Positions 47,235 through 58,955 are shown, counted from the stretch's first letter. The stretch is DNA of 64,000 nt from Amphiura filiformis (GCF_039555335.1 NC_092629.1:32386203-32450202), one strand, 5' to 3'. Notes: a model not told the origin generated them from the letters alone. Made by a program: numbers and translations.

Positions 47235-47639
47235 TATCAAGTTTAAATTGATATGAATATTAATTGACTCCAGATAACTGAAAAAGTAGCCAAAAGGTGA
47301 GATAAATCAGGATGTGACCATGACGGACCAACAGTCGAAACATTTCCAGACAGAGATTCGTCATAAAATACAGGACATTGTAGCACTCATACAAATTAAG
47401 AAAATGCCCCTTTACGATTTTGGTGACGAGCTCTCCTTATCCTCGGTACGCCGCCAATAATATCACGTATCGTCCATCACTAAAATCCAAATCTTACACG
47501 TATAAAAAGTCGTGGGTGTTACAAGTCACAAAACGTCTTTACATATCATTGGTTGAAGTTTGTATCACTTGAGATGATTGGTTGTTTGTGATTTCTTACT
47601 CTGTGATTCGTCAATTTAAAAATCCCGCTTCATTCTCAC

Positions 47640-47825
47640 ACGTATAAGATGCAATCTTACGCGTATAAGATGCAACCTTACACGTGTAAGATTCAATCTT
47701 ACACGTGTAATCTTACACATTTATCTTACGCGTTTTTTGGACCACTTGGCCATTCATAATCTTACACGTGTAATCTTACACATTTATCTTACGCGTTTTT
47801 TGGACCACTTGGCCATTCATATTAA
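47640..47825. repeat. cttacacgtgtaag palindromic repeats
   Basis: Units of about 65 bp (atcttacacgtgtaatctta then cacatttatcttacgcgttt then tttggaccacttggcca) occur twice in tandem, preceded by several cttacacgtgtaag palindromes. It lies about 125 bp before the PGRP exon. Function unknown. Confidence 0.75.
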
Positions 47826-47949
47826 ACCTCCATCACACGGAATAATATTAGCTGTACATCATCACTAATTATATCAAGGGAATCAATTTACGCCAAACGT
47901 TTGTACACTAAAGATATTTGTGTATCTGCAATTCATATTTTTCACACAG

Positions 47950-48156
47950 ACGGTGAAGCTGATGACCCGTGCCAACAAGTTACTGTAATCAGTCGTAACG
48001 ATTGGGGAGCTGAGACCCCAACGACCGCCGTTAAGAACTTAGCGGGATCAGTATCTTACAGTTTTATACACCATACGGACGGGCTTTCGTGTTCCAACCA
48101 ATCAGAATGCAGTTCAAGAGTGCGGGGCATTCAGAACTATCACATGAATACAAAGG
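47950..48156 (+). CDS. PGRP exon 1: N-terminal part of amidase fold
   Basis: Acceptor ttttcacacag, donor AAGG|GTAGGT, 207 bp, phase 1-1. It encodes DGEADDPCQQVTVISRNDWG then AETPTT, SYSFIHHTDGLSC and SRVRGIQNYHMN, the standard PGRP start (R..WGA, hHT, C....C, iQ.yHm). The first His of HHTDG is the first zinc ligand. The frame upstream of the acceptor is open to 47901 but shows no signal peptide, so the secretion signal must come from another exon. The nearest candidate in matching phase is unit 10 at 43725-43833. PGRPs of this size are secreted N-acetylmuramoyl-L-alanine amidases or peptidoglycan receptors. Confidence 0.92.
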
Positions 48157-49089
48157 GTAGGTATGCAGGCCTTGCCGTCTAGATTTAAACGGCGAGTGGT
48201 CAATCACTCGCTAGTATAATGCTAGGCGAGTGGTCAAATCATTCTCTAGTTGTATGTAGTGGCTAAGTCACTCTCTAGGTCTGAAATATCATTAATTCAT
48301 ACCAATATGAACCACGTACGCACTATAGAAACTTATTGACACCATCTCTTTCGTTTCCAGGGATTAAGGCTATAATTTATTACCGTTAATCGAATGAATA
48401 CATTAAAAATGCTGAAACTTCAATGTAAATTGGATTCAATTTTGGGTGATCGCGATGGTTCGCAGGGAGCGATATTTAGTGCCTATGGCGAGTGGAAAAT
48501 CGCTCACTAGCAATTGAGTTTGGGCGAGCGTTGGTGAGCGAGACTGATCGTTCGCCTCAAACGACAAGGCTTGGGTATAGTACAGCAGATTAGTGAATCA
48601 ATCGATCCCAACGTGATATAAGCAACATAATTGGTATATACAATCCTTGTGTGTCACTTATTAGCACTGCAGATCAATCAATTTTGGTGCCAAATTGAGC
48701 CCACGATCATACAAGCACCATAATTGACATAATTATACTCTCCTTGTGGGTCACTTATTAGATAAAGTACGTTATTCAACGTTAGCCATTTGTGCAATCC
48801 CAGAATTCCGAGGTCAATGTTTATACAGGGGTCAAATTTCAAAGTTACTCAAATTTTGATTAAACTTATTCCAAAATATTCCTCAGGTCACAAGGTCTCA
48901 GAAAAATGTATAGTTTTACCCTTTCTATGGCTTGTATTTTCGGAGTTATGAGCAAAAAGGTCGAAGGTCATATTTGGGCTACAGAAAATTTCATCCGATT
49001 TCAATGAAAATGGTCTCACATATTTCGTCTTGTAATAACAATTAAGAAAAAGAAGCGTAACATTTGGTCACCTAGGAAGCACAGCAGAA
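48157..49089. repeat. PGRP intron 1, 5' part, with gcgagtgg repeats
   Basis: At 48185-48260 and 48480-48560 variants of ggcgagtggtcaaatcactc recur. The remainder shows a low-complexity gaccccc-free stretch and nothing coding. Confidence 0.5.
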
Positions 49090-49729
49090 TAGACCTTTTT
49101 CCCTCTTTCCCATCATGCACTATTCCAGGGGGGTATGAGTGTCGCAAAATACATCATCTCCCCGGGGAGTACAGAGTTATGTTCATCACATTCTGGAATA
49201 CGAACATTTCGACTGGTGCCATCATCACAAAAAAGGAATCCGCGATAATGATGATAATGGCGCCACGGTCACTAATACCTTTCGGGGCAAAAACAACATT
49301 TCTATGCCTTATGGACATGGTGTATTCACCCAAAAAAGTTTCCTGTTATTGAAACCTAACTTTGCATACATTTTATAGACCTAATGGTGAAAAACTGATG
49401 ACGGGACACGCAGTGATATTTTACCGGCGTCCGTTTCACTTTTTTTTCGGAGTTGAAAATAAAACGAACACAAAATCTCTTACACAGATGTTCTGCATCG
49501 CTCCGTAACTGCATCACTCGTGTATTCAATAATTGCATAATTAGTAACATCGATGGCCTTTGCGATAATCCGCATATATGGAATCAGTATGCCCATATTA
49601 AGACAAAATAATTGCAACGGCCTGGCAAAGACCATCGGATGCACACGATCTATGAGGTTGATGAACTACGTCATACCCCCCTGGAATAGTGCATTGTGGG
49701 ATAGAGGGAAAAAGGTCTATAGATCACAA
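49090..49729. mobile_element. 640-bp TIR element in PGRP intron 1
   Basis: TIRs of about 48 bp: tagacctttttccctctttc then ccatcatgcactattccagg (left), cctggaatagtgcattgtgg then gatagagggaaaaaggtcta (right). TA or ATA flanks. No transposase. Confidence 0.85.
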
Positions 49730-49784
49730 CAAATATGACGCATTGGGTATTGACCCTTTCATTATGTTACCTAGGCAACCTAGA

Positions 49785-49965
49785 CTTCTCTGTAGTTCAC
49801 TTGCCAATTATTGTGCATACTCTGGCTATTACATTTAAGCTTAAAACTCTGATTTGTGCACAATTGATAGATTGATAGAAATTATCACATCTGATCTTTT
49901 CAGTCACCGTACTCCCTCTGTTTGGTAGCTTCCCAAGTGGACTACTGACTTTGGATTGCGGTTAA
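49785..49965 (-). repeat. Dispersed repeat, inverted copy of 8465-8655
   Basis: The reverse of aaccgcaatccaaagtcagt then agtccacttgggaagctacc and of cacaattgatagattg matches the block within the 7766-8764 element and its copy B. It is a fragment of that element. Confidence 0.75.
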
Positions 49966-50039
49966 CATTTTTAATTTTAACATTTTTGATCTCAACACAA
50001 GATTAGACATACCTCAAATTTTCGGTCGTAACTTCGACC

Positions 50040-50385
50040 TTCATCGGGAGACTGGCAACCCAAGTTGGGGATCAGTGACCTTTTGGACACTTGACACCAA
50101 CACTTGGTCGTAGACTCTTGGTAGCTGGTATCGGCCCCCGTCACGGTTAAGTGAAGGTTGGTTGATTCTAATGTAGATGGCCTCCTTGACACCTCTTTTG
50201 AAATACTTAGGTTCCCGGTCGAGGATCTTAACTTGTTCCAAATCAACTTGGTGCCCCGGGGATTCGATGTGGATGTGTTTGGAGACTTCTGACGAGCTGG
50301 AACTTGGACGACGGTGCTCAAGGAACCTGGCTTTCAAGGATCGTTCTGTTTCACCAATATATGATTCCGAAATTACACGTCAATA
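50040..50385 (-). mobile_element. Penelope-like GIY-YIG endonuclease fragment
   Basis: On the minus strand SYIGETERSLKARFLEHRRP then SSSSSEVSKHIHIESPGHQV, DREPKYFKRGVKEAIYIRIN and QPSLNRDGGRYQLPRVYDQV. YIGETERSLKARFxEH is the GIY-YIG core of Penelope elements with its Arg. It is open over nearly the whole stretch. Confidence 0.85.
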
Positions 50386-50725
50386 AAGCATTGGAGAAGT
50401 GTAACTATCCCAAATGGGCTTTTGTGCGTGCAAACAAGCCTAAGAAAGCGAGATCATCTGACAATAACAAGGACAATGCAAATGTAGAGACTAAAGGGCA
50501 AGTAGTGCTACCTTATATTAAGGGAACATCTGAGGCCCTGAGAAGAACTTTCAGTAACTACGGTGTCAGGGTTTGTTTCAAACCAACTCAAACCCTTAGA
50601 CAGTTACTTGTGTCACCAAAAGACGTATAAACAAGACTAAAAAAGAGGACATAGCGGGACCAGTGTATTTTATCCCTTGTCAGGGAAAAACACTTAAAGG
50701 TCAGTGCTCGGAATCATATATATAC
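50386..50725 (+). mobile_element. Penelope-like linker and GIY-YIG start, opposite orientation
   Basis: On the plus strand NKALEKCNYPKWAFVRANKP, VVLPYIKGTSEALRRTFSNY, CFKPTQTLRQLLVSPKDV, a stop, then in the same frame IAGPVYFIPCQGKTLKGQCS then ESYI. This is the RT-to-endonuclease connector and the beginning of the endonuclease. It abuts the minus-strand fragment head to head at about 50386. Confidence 0.8.
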
Positions 50726-51162
50726 TGCTTCAAATGCCACATTATTTAAAATCACCCATTTTAAGAGGTTACGGAATTTTTTTGGCAGGGACATTGGTAC
50801 AGCAGTTTCACGTAAGTAAAATTGACATTGCTAGCAGTTTCCAGGATCTTCGAGGTAAACGATGAGGCCCTTTTTTATTTCAAGATTATGAGGTTATTGA
50901 CTACTTAGAGTGCGACAAAAACACCTAAAAGTGATTCATGGTCAACTTATTTACCAGCATTAACATTTTAATAAAGTAATTTATTAAAAACTGAACATGA
51001 ACATTTTAACATGAAAATTGGTAAGAAAGACCATACGAGCGCATAAGCTGATCCCAGTAAGGAGGGGAGGCGGACGCGAAAGGAATGATTTCTTTATGTG
51101 GTCTTTAGGAAATAGCTTGGTGCGTCATTTTCAATGTCTTCTTTTCATCCTCATACTCCTAG

Positions 51163-51311
51163 GTTGGAAGGATATTGGTTATAGTTTTCTAATTGGTGAA
51201 GATGGCAATGCCTACGAAGGACGAGGCTGGGATCAAAAAGGGGCTCATACCAAAGGCTATAATGACGTTGGTCTGGCGTTCTCTTTTATCGGCAATTTCA
51301 TGAGAGAGTTG
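51163..51311 (+). CDS. PGRP exon 2: central part
   Basis: Acceptor cctcatactcctag, donor TTG|GTTCGT, phase 1 in and phase 0 out, 149 bp. It encodes WKDIGYSFLIGEDGNAYEGR then GWDQKGAHTKGYNDVGLAFS then FIGNFMREL. The conserved Tyr of IGYSFLIG is the catalytic tyrosine. YEGRGW, GAHTKGYN and FIGNF are PGRP signatures. The donor is a weaker GTTCGT, but the next exon continues the family pattern exactly. Confidence 0.92.
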
Positions 51312-51456
51312 GTTCGTTTCTATGTTTCTATACCCTAAGCTCTACCCTAAAATTTACTTTATAAAAAGTTTTGCATCTGTGATTAGCAGTAATTTCTTTT
51401 TTGGCATCTTTCCGATCCAAATGCACATTTATTTTTCACTATTATGTAGGCTTATA

Positions 51457-52115
51457 TACTGCGCCAATAAAATATCCTTACACTTAGAAAAATAATCACA
51501 ATTTCAAAACTGGACAATATTGGGGTGAATTTGTTTTTTTAATAGATGCACTATCAAATCCTGCACATTATGACACCACATTGAATCCAATGTAACTTCA
51601 TGAAGTAAAGTTACAAGCAATTGAATAGACGAAGGTCCAGTTTTAAAAGTGACAAACTGGCCTATACAAGGCACAAAAAGATTCCAACAAGCTCAACAAA
51701 GAGATAACAAAGTTTCTTCAATGAAGCGTTATTTAAAGCAGTTTTTATTTCAGTTTCTACTTCTCCGTACTTATCATAACTTCCATTTTATTTGTCAGTT
51801 CTTTTGTTTAAGTTTTCTTTTGTTCCTTTTGTTTTAAATTAAAGCCAAATGCATAAATTAACCATTCACCACTCTCAAACCAGATGTCTAGTCTGTGGAG
51901 TTTTGAATAGGCCAGTTTGTCGCTTTTAAAACGGGACCATAGTTTAATCAAATGCTTGTAACTTTGCTTCTTGAAGTCACATTGGATTCAATGTGGTGTC
52001 ATAATCTGCAGGATTAGATAGTGCATCTATTAAAAAAACAAATTTACCCCAATATTGTCCAGTTTGGAAATTGTGATTATTTTTCTAAGTGTAAGGATAC
52101 TTTATTGGCGCAGTA
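51457..52115. mobile_element. Foldback element in PGRP intron 2
   Basis: Arms of about 220 bp starting tactgcgccaataaaatatc and ending gatactttattggcgcagta, with cacattggattcaatgtggt-type inner matches, flanked by TA. No coding capacity. Confidence 0.85.
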
Positions 52116-52509
52116 TAGTTGCTATATCAACCCGGCTAGGAATATCTTTGGCTTTGCATCACTGATAGACTGAAATGGTAGTTATTTTATACAGCCTAAC
52201 CAAAAATATAAGGAATAAATGTATTTAAAGCCATCCATTTTTACGACTTACTTTACTTACTTTTTACTTTAGTAGACCCGACCCCCTTGATCAAAAGCTA
52301 CATTTACGATGAATCGTCTCCACTGCGATTGGTGAAGTTAAGAAGTTGGCCAGAGATTAGACATTCATAATTACGTTGAATATTACATTTTTAATCGTTT
52401 TTCTGTATCAATCATGAGTACTGGAGTAATCTGTAAACATGCTAAGGTCTAAAATTCTCATTTATGTCTGTAGTTAAACTGTATGTATTTTCTCTCTATC
52501 TATTTCTAG

Positions 52510-52686
52510 CCCAACCAAGCCGCTCGTGATATGGCACAAAACATGATAGCCTGTGGAGTACAGTTAGGAAAGATTCGATCTGATTACACCCTACGTGGAC
52601 ATCGGGACATGAGAGAGGGGTACAAGCCTACAGATTGTCCCGGTGACGCCCTGTATGCAGAAATACAAACCTGGCCTCACTATTAA
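52510..52686 (+). CDS. PGRP exon 3: C-terminal part and stop
   Basis: Acceptor ctatttctag, phase 0, ends at TAA 52684-52686. It encodes PNQAARDMAQNMIACGVQLG then SDYTLRGHRDMREGYKPTDC then PGDALYAEIQTWPHY. GHRD supplies the second zinc His and DCPG the zinc Cys. With the exon 1 His and exon 2 Tyr, all residues of the zinc-amidase site are present, so an active peptidoglycan amidase is likely. Exons 1-3 total about 178 residues, the usual PGRP domain length. No second PGRP domain was found. Confidence 0.93.
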   Translation, partial: PNQAARDMAQNMIACGVQLGKIRSDYTLRGHRDMREGYKPTDCPGDALYAEIQTWPHY

Positions 52687-53386
52687 TAATCAAACCTGAT
52701 TATGTTCTTCATAAACTATAAAACGTGATTATGATGCATATACATGTCGTCGCTGATTTGTGATGCGATCAAGCCAAATCAGTCGGAACTCGGTAATATT
52801 GATTTTGAGATATAGCCAAACAAAGGAAATATTTCCTTTTGTTTCCTCTTGTTTTGGAAACTCTTTAATTACTCATATCTTTGGAACTGGTTGCTCAATT
52901 TCAATGGGAATTTGTGAAAATGCAGCTTTATAAATGGTTTTTACTATCCTATAAGAAACTGAAAATTTAAAATTTCCGAGTTCCGACTGATTTTGCTTGA
53001 TCGCATCACATTTAAGATTTTTTGTACAAAGTGAATTTATTAAGTGAATGAAACCCTATATTCTAATCTAAAATTGCTTTAAAAAAAAGGGGGGACTGTT
53101 ACCCAAGAAAAGGATTAGAATGAGTATATATGTGTAATTTGAATTTTGCAACTTATTAAATTTAGCAGAGGTTTAACTTTAAAATATTTTTACCCCATTA
53201 AAATCGGATGTTTCATTGCAAAGTTTCGGCTATTTCAAGTAAACAAGGTGTCGAGAAATATGGTAACATTCGTTCGTTTCCTATTCTTAAGTTATACATG
53301 CAATTGAATTTTAATGTATTTATTGTTTTTCAAGGTGCGATATGTAAAAGAGTAACAATTACAATCATAATTTAACATTTATTTTA
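52687..53386. other. PGRP downstream region
   Basis: No exon seen. A pair of inverted blocks (gcgatcaagccaaatcagtc near 52767 and gactgattttgcttgatcgc near 52985) delimits a foldback of about 240 bp. No clear AATAAA was recognised close to the stop; attaaa occurs near 53155. Confidence 0.45.
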
Positions 53387-55002
53387 CAGTCATGGACAAA
53401 AGTTTTGAATATTTTTATTTTTGTATCAAATGCAGTTTTCAATCATATTAGGAACAGATTTATTGTTCTGGAGTAGTGCATATATGAATGTTCTTTGATG
53501 TTTACATTACACAGTTTGTCAATTAAACAAAGAATTACCCGAGGAAGCGCATTACAATGGAAGGATCATACAATCGCAACACTTTTTGGTGGTCTCTTTG
53601 TCGCACAAAATGAGATTTAAGACACTAGCAAACTTAATTGTTTAAACAATAACGTAAACTCTCACTGTGACATGTTCAGGTAAGTCTCTTGCTTAAGAAA
53701 ACACATCTCAATATTTGGTGTGTCCACCCTGGCCAGCTCAAGGTCATTTACGCGACGTGACATTCCCTCAACCAGGTTTGTCAAGATCCCTTATGGAATG
53801 TCTCACCAGCAAGCAATGAGGGCGTGTCTAAGTTCCTGCAGGGTGATTGGTTGGTTGTCCATGTTACCTATCCTGCAGGATACTTCTGCCCATAAGTTCT
53901 CTATAGGATTCATATCCGGGCTCAAATCCGACCAGTCCAGGAGTTCTACATTCTCATTTTCAAGGAATTCCCTCACGCGTAGGGCTCTGTGCCCCGTGGT
54001 GTTGCCATCTAGGATCACGAAATCGTTTCCGAAGTCTCCTCTTGCAAACGGAAGCATAACTGTATCAAGAACATACAGGTATTGGTCCTGGTTCATGTGT
54101 CCTTCTTGCATGTAGAGGTGTGATTTAGACCTACTGTGGAATGCTCCCCATACTGTGATTCCACCACCATCTCCCTGGACTCTAGGAAGGATACAATCCT
54201 CAAGCAGGGCTTGACCAACCTGTCTTCGGACCTTGAATCGGTCGTCTTGTCTGTAGAGGAGGAACCAGGCCTCTTGACTGAAGACCACATTATGCCAGTA
54301 GCCTACTGTCAAATCCCTATGTCTCTGTGACCAAAGTAAGCGCGCATGCCGATGCCTTTGCAGTAGTATCGGCTTTCTTATTGGTCGTCTTGCGTGAAAA
54401 CCTGCACTAACCAGTATATTGTTCACAAGTTTCCTGGTAACAGGCGCGTTTATGGACCTCAGCCATTTTGTTCGCAGCCGGGATGCAGACTTTGTGCGGC
54501 CATTGCGGCAAAGTCTCAGGAGAGATCGGTCTTCCCTGGCGCTTGTCTTTCGGGGCCGACCTGACCTTGGACTAGGTGTAGTAGTTCCGGTCTCTCGACG
54601 TCTCTTCAAAAATTTAGAGACTGCACCTTATGTAATTCCTAATGCGGCACCAATATCCTTCTGTTTGTAGCCGCGATTACGTAAGTCAATGACGCGGGCG
54701 TATAAATTTGCGCTCAACTCGTACCCCATGATCAGAAATATTGTATACAACAGACAGATGCAAAAAAGCAAAACTGGTTTCTTCACACCGTAATGCAAAA
54801 GCCAATGGATGCCCGATAGTTCATTGGTCAGGTATAAGAAGCCATTGTCCTACATTAGGTATTGTGTGATATGGAATGGTACATAAGACCTTGACAGACA
54901 TCCGTGATCCATTTTGCATGGCTGACGGTTATTGATGGTAAAAAATCTGCACTTAAAAACAGGGTTAAGCAAAAAAATATTCCAAACTTTTGTCCATGAC
55001 TG
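53387..55002. mobile_element. Tc1-family DNA transposon, inactive
   Basis: TIRs cagtcatggacaaaagtttt (left) and aaacttttgtccatgactg (right), flanked by TA, 1.6 kb. It contains one transposase gene on the minus strand with several stop codons. The spacing and TIR sequence are typical of Tc1. Confidence 0.92.
53662..54729 (-). pseudogene. Tc1 transposase, dead copy
   Basis: From ATG at 54727-54729 the frame gives MGYELSANLYARVIDLRNRG then YKQKDIGAALGIT and a TAA inside the helix-turn-helix, then GAVSKFLKRRRETGT. The main open part (53803-54609) holds SGRPRKTS (basic hinge), the first catalytic region FSQEAWF (normally FSDEsrF; the catalytic Asp reads Gln), LDGNTTGHRA (second Asp present) and SPDMNPIENLWAEV (Glu present). 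TGA and TAA then interrupt the C-terminus before VEGMSRRVNDLELA. Three stops and the lost Asp make it non-functional. Confidence 0.9.
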
Positions 55003-55770
55003 TACTTTATTATTATTTATATATACTTTATTATTATTCATATATGAATTTTGCCTCAACAAATTTATATTCTAGTATATTTATAATATATTTCATAGTT
55101 TTTCACTTGGCTATTATTAGTCATTTTAAAAACGCGTTTATTTCAAAATGGTAATTTTATCAGCAATTTCAGGATTTTTCAGTCATTGTAAGTCCAAATG
55201 ATTTGAAACTTGGCAGAAAGGTGTATTTTAAGTAGATCTAGAGAAGTACAAAGCCCTTTTTTTTTAACAAAATCCTCCAAATTTGAAATATGGTGATTTT
55301 CCCCAAAAATGACCAAACTTTGAACTTTTTGCATAAACACGATCTAAAAACGTCTGAAAAACAAAAAGGGAGCAAATTTTGTGAAAAAGAGCTCTGTACT
55401 TCTTTTTATTATGCTTCTAACAGTTAAATATTGGTGGTTTCAGACTAATTGTTGTTTTAATTTTTCTGAAAAACCGGAATAATTAGGTGTGTAAAAATCC
55501 AAAATGGCCGCCGTTACCATGGCAACGGTGGATGGGCGACGAAAAAATAGATTTTTGAGTTGAGAATTGTTACAGGAATACGCCAGTGATGATTGACTAT
55601 CCAAAAAGTCCAAAATAACAAAAATTGCCTTCTTGGGTAACAGCCCCCTTTGACAGTGTAGCATAAGTATGTGCGAATTTATTCAATACTATTATATAAA
55701 GATCTAGTGCTCCATTGCATTAGCCTATTATGCTTAGAAGTAAAATTATATTATTAGCGCATTGTCATGC
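55003..55770. other. Non-coding AT-rich region
   Basis: No exon or element ends recognised. A short aagatggccgcc-like motif (aaaatggccgccgttaccat) lies at about 55500. Confidence 0.4.
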
Positions 55771-55774
55771 GCGT

Positions 55775-55900
55775 ATTTTTTTTGGGGGGGGGGCTTTGGG
55801 GGCGCCAGCCCCCCGGGGTAAAAGCAAGGGGCGGCCAAAATGAAGGGGCGGCAAAAACAGGGGCGGTATAAACGAAGGGGGCTGCAAAAAAAAGGGTGGA
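55775..55900. repeat. G-rich low-complexity block
   Basis: Runs of G8 and repeated aggggcggcaaaaa / ggggcggtataaacg units. It could be the edge of an unrecognised element; G-quadruplex formation is possible. Confidence 0.5.
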
Positions 55901-56235
55901 AAAATTTGATAAAGCCTAATTTTTTTTTTTTTGCTCTTCACTTTTTCCATGATGCAGTCATGTCTACAGTAGAATTCACCTCGACCTTTGCAGGACTTAA
56001 ACCCCATTAAAAGCTATTAAACCAAGATAACACTCATTGAAAACAGCTCAACTGATTAAATCATATCTTCTCTGGTTAAATACACACAACATATGTTTCT
56101 GCTTTACACGTACACTGGAGCAATGCGCTGGGATTATAGTTGGGTTAACGATTATAAAGCGAGCGCTAGAGAACAATTCTGTGTGGTCTTTGTTTACGAA
56201 ATGAGACAATACGTGCTTATTGTTAACCAGCGTGA

Positions 56236-56729
56236 TATTTTTGATATTTAACAGTACTCGAAGTAAACTTTATAAATCTGATGATTTATACTTAACGTGT
56301 ATGTAGGTGGGATGAAATGCCGACGATCAATTGAAAATTTTGACCTTCCGTATTGAAGATATGGATTTTTTTTCCAAAACACCAAAAAAAATTAGGTCTT
56401 TTTGGGGAAAAAATCTATATCTTCAATATGAAAGGTCAAAATTTTCAATTGACCGTCGGCTTTTCCTCCCTGCTACATACACTTTAAGAATATATCATTA
56501 GATTTATATAATTTACTTCGAGGACTGTTATATATCAAAATTTGAAAAATATCAAATTTTTATACTTGGTCATAAAATTTGTATTATATTGTGATTTTCA
56601 AAAATGAAAATTATTTGATATCAGAAAGACATGCTTCGTATTCAGAATGCAATTCGATAGGTCTGAGGTGCTCTCATGTCCCTCAAAAAATACTGTCGAA
56701 ACGCAATAAACGCTCATTTTAGATCCCTG
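56236..56729. mobile_element. Palindromic TTAA MITE, copy 5, 5' truncated
   Basis: It starts within the left arm (tgatatttaacagtactcga) and continues to the right end tagatccctgaatg, where the TTAA has decayed to TGAA. The sequence is as copies 3 and 4. Confidence 0.85.
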
Positions 56730-57364
56730 AATGTATTACCAATTTCTGATTATGCACATTTGTTAAATTATATCTGTATATAATTTGAATGTAAACTAAA
56801 ATAGTTCCATAACAGGGGATTTTGGCCGGTACCTTGGATTCAAGAAAAAATCGAGGTGGCCCGTGGGCGTCTTTTTATCCTATTAACCCAAGCAACATAT
56901 GAATGGTTCTGGTAGCGAACGATGTTAGTTTTTTTCCTGGGATGGACTTGCCTATATAGCCAGTTCCCAGTCCCTTTATACACGGTCCCTGTGTAAATAT
57001 TTTGGCCTCCACTATGTCCACATGTGTAGATTCTTAGTAGATTTCTAGAGTTTAAGGTTTCACATATCGTGGGAAGGCATGATTTTTTGTGTGTGTTCTG
57101 CATTAAAGACAGTCTGTGATCTAAATGAATAAAATGTTTAAATAAGAACTAGTCTAACAGCAAGGGGTTTTGATTTACAAACCCATGTCTACCAATCTTT
57201 GATACCATGGGTTGTATAGACCATCTAGCTCACTGGGGGGGGGTGACTATAATTGTAGGGTATGTTTTTAGCTAAAGAGCGTTTTCAAAACTGGCCATCA
57301 AAATGCATTTGTGGGACAATAGGATAAAGTACTTATTTTATAATAGTTTAGATCCATTCAAGTT

Positions 57365-57545
57365 GTAAATATTTTGACGGATTATATACTCAACGGTCAG
57401 TACAACGTAAAGCCGGACGTTCTGGAAGCTCAAAAACATTTTTTAGATCCATTCAAGTTGTAAATATTTTGACGGATTATATACTCAACGGTCAGTATTA
57501 TATACTCAACGGATTATTTGACGGATTATATACTCAGCGTAAAGC
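57365..57545. repeat. Direct repeats atattttgacggattatata
   Basis: The block gatccattcaagttgtaaat then attttgacggattatatact then caacggtcagta occurs twice, and parts of it twice more, together with cgtaaagccggacgttct. Confidence 0.8.
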
Positions 57546-57719
57546 CGGACGTTCTGAAAGCTCAAAAACATTTCAAAATGGCTGCCAAAATAATATCACA
57601 AAATGGTGTTGGATTGGATACTATCTCATGCGAGAAATTAATTGCCAGTTCATTCAATAGTTAAAATCACCATTCTTTGATACTATGGGTTGTTAGTGTA
57701 GATACTCTAAACAAAGAAA

Positions 57720-57931
57720 AGCACTAGCCTGGGCAGCTTTCTGGAAACTGGAACGCTTTTGGAGAAGCCCATCCCTGCCAATCGAAACAACAATCAAGCT
57801 GTTTGAGACAACTTGTGTTACTGTCTTTTATGTACGGGTGTGAGTCATGGGTAATCACCAAGGACATGGAAAACAAGGTCAATTCCTTTGCAACATCTTG
57901 CTACAGAGTCGTGTTAAACATCAAACGTGAA
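57720..57931 (+). mobile_element. Non-LTR retrotransposon (LINE) RT C-terminal remnant
   Basis: Across two frames: AWAAFWKLERFWRSP..IETTIKLFETTCV, then YGCESWVITKDMENKVNSFA then TSCYRVVLNIKR. This is the typical sequence after the RT domain of LINEs (YGCESW motif). A one-base frameshift lies near YGCESW. Fragment only. Confidence 0.8.
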
Positions 57932-58164
57932 AGTTAGTATTAAATAATATATGATAAACAAAATTATAGAAGGATAATATGACCAAATACATTTGTAAGA
58001 TATGTGGCTTTTCACCGCTTTTGGGTTAGGTATAACACTTATTATCACAAGAGTTCTGCTTTTAATAGTAAAGCAATGAGTAATGATGGTGAAAATAACA
58101 ACCAAACCTACACAGTAGGTGTAAATAGGATGTAAAATCACATTATAAAAATAGTTCAGGCATT

Positions 58165-58480
58165 TAGGGGCACAGTGGCGCAGTGGTACAGGCTCTACCT
58201 CGCAATCGGAGGGTTGCGAGTTCAAGCCCCGGCGGTGCCGTCGCGTTGTGCACTTGGGCAAGGCGCTTTACCTCACTTGCCTCTCTCTACCCAGGGGTGA
58301 AATGGGGGAGCTGTTAGGAATATTGTCCATTGAGCGCCGCCCAATTAAGGTATGAGCATGCCTTGGGTATTGTATGGCAGCTGGCATATTCTAATGACAG
58401 CGGAATAAATGTAAAACGCTTTGATACATGTGAAAGGCGCTGTATTAATGTCAACATTTTTATTTTTTTATTTTATGGAG
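58165..58480 (+). mobile_element. tRNA-derived SINE
   Basis: ggcacagtggcgcagtggta (A box) and gggttgcgagttcaagcccc (B box) form a tRNA-like head. It is followed by gcgttgtgcacttgggcaag then gcgctttacctcacttgcct, a body found in many deuterostome SINEs, and an AT-rich tail at about 58455-58480. Confidence 0.85.
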
Positions 58481-58526
58481 TAAGAATTACAATAACAAAA
58501 ATGTATTTAGCCCGAGTGATAGCATA

Positions 58527-58955
58527 AGGGGCTGTGCAATAATTATGAGCCCTGGGGAGGGTAAAATTTGGGGGGAAGAAATTTTTGGCGAGCCGAAAGG
58601 GGGGCAAACAATTTTTGGCAAGCCAAGGGGGGGGGGCAAGCGATTTTTGGCACGCATTCATGGGGCGCCTTTTTAATAAAACGCTCTAAAAAGGCTTAGG
58701 AAAACAGTACGGAAACGCTTAAATATAAAAATTTTCCTGCTCGCTGCGCTCGCAACATACATCTAGACCACTTAAAGTTTGTAATTTGGGATCCCAAAAA
58801 TTTGGCATGTTCCAGGGGGGGGCAAAGAATTTTTGGCGGGCTGAGAGGGGGGGCAAGCAATTTTTGGCAGGCCGAGAGGGGGCAAGCGATTTTTGGCGAG
58901 CCGTTTGGAAATTCTACCCCCCCCCCCCCGGGGCTCATAATTATTGCACAGCCCC
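58527..58955. mobile_element. MITE with ggggctgtgcaataattatg ends
   Basis: TIRs ggggctgtgcaataattatg then agccc (left) and gggctcataattattgcaca then gcccc (right). Interior G-rich repeats ggcaagcaatttttggc. No coding. Confidence 0.88.

Noticed and set aside
47320..47460. Possible leader exon MTDQQSKHFQTEIRHKIQD... before PGRP
   Set aside because: The 46-codon frame is hydrophilic, ends in a stop without a donor in phase 1, and is not signal-like.
53720..54115. Plus-strand ORF of 131 codons
   Set aside because: It is antisense to the Tc1 transposase.
58170..58240. tRNA gene
   Set aside because: A and B boxes are present, but the sequence continues into a SINE body with no proper acceptor stem or end; the same holds for 42100-42170.
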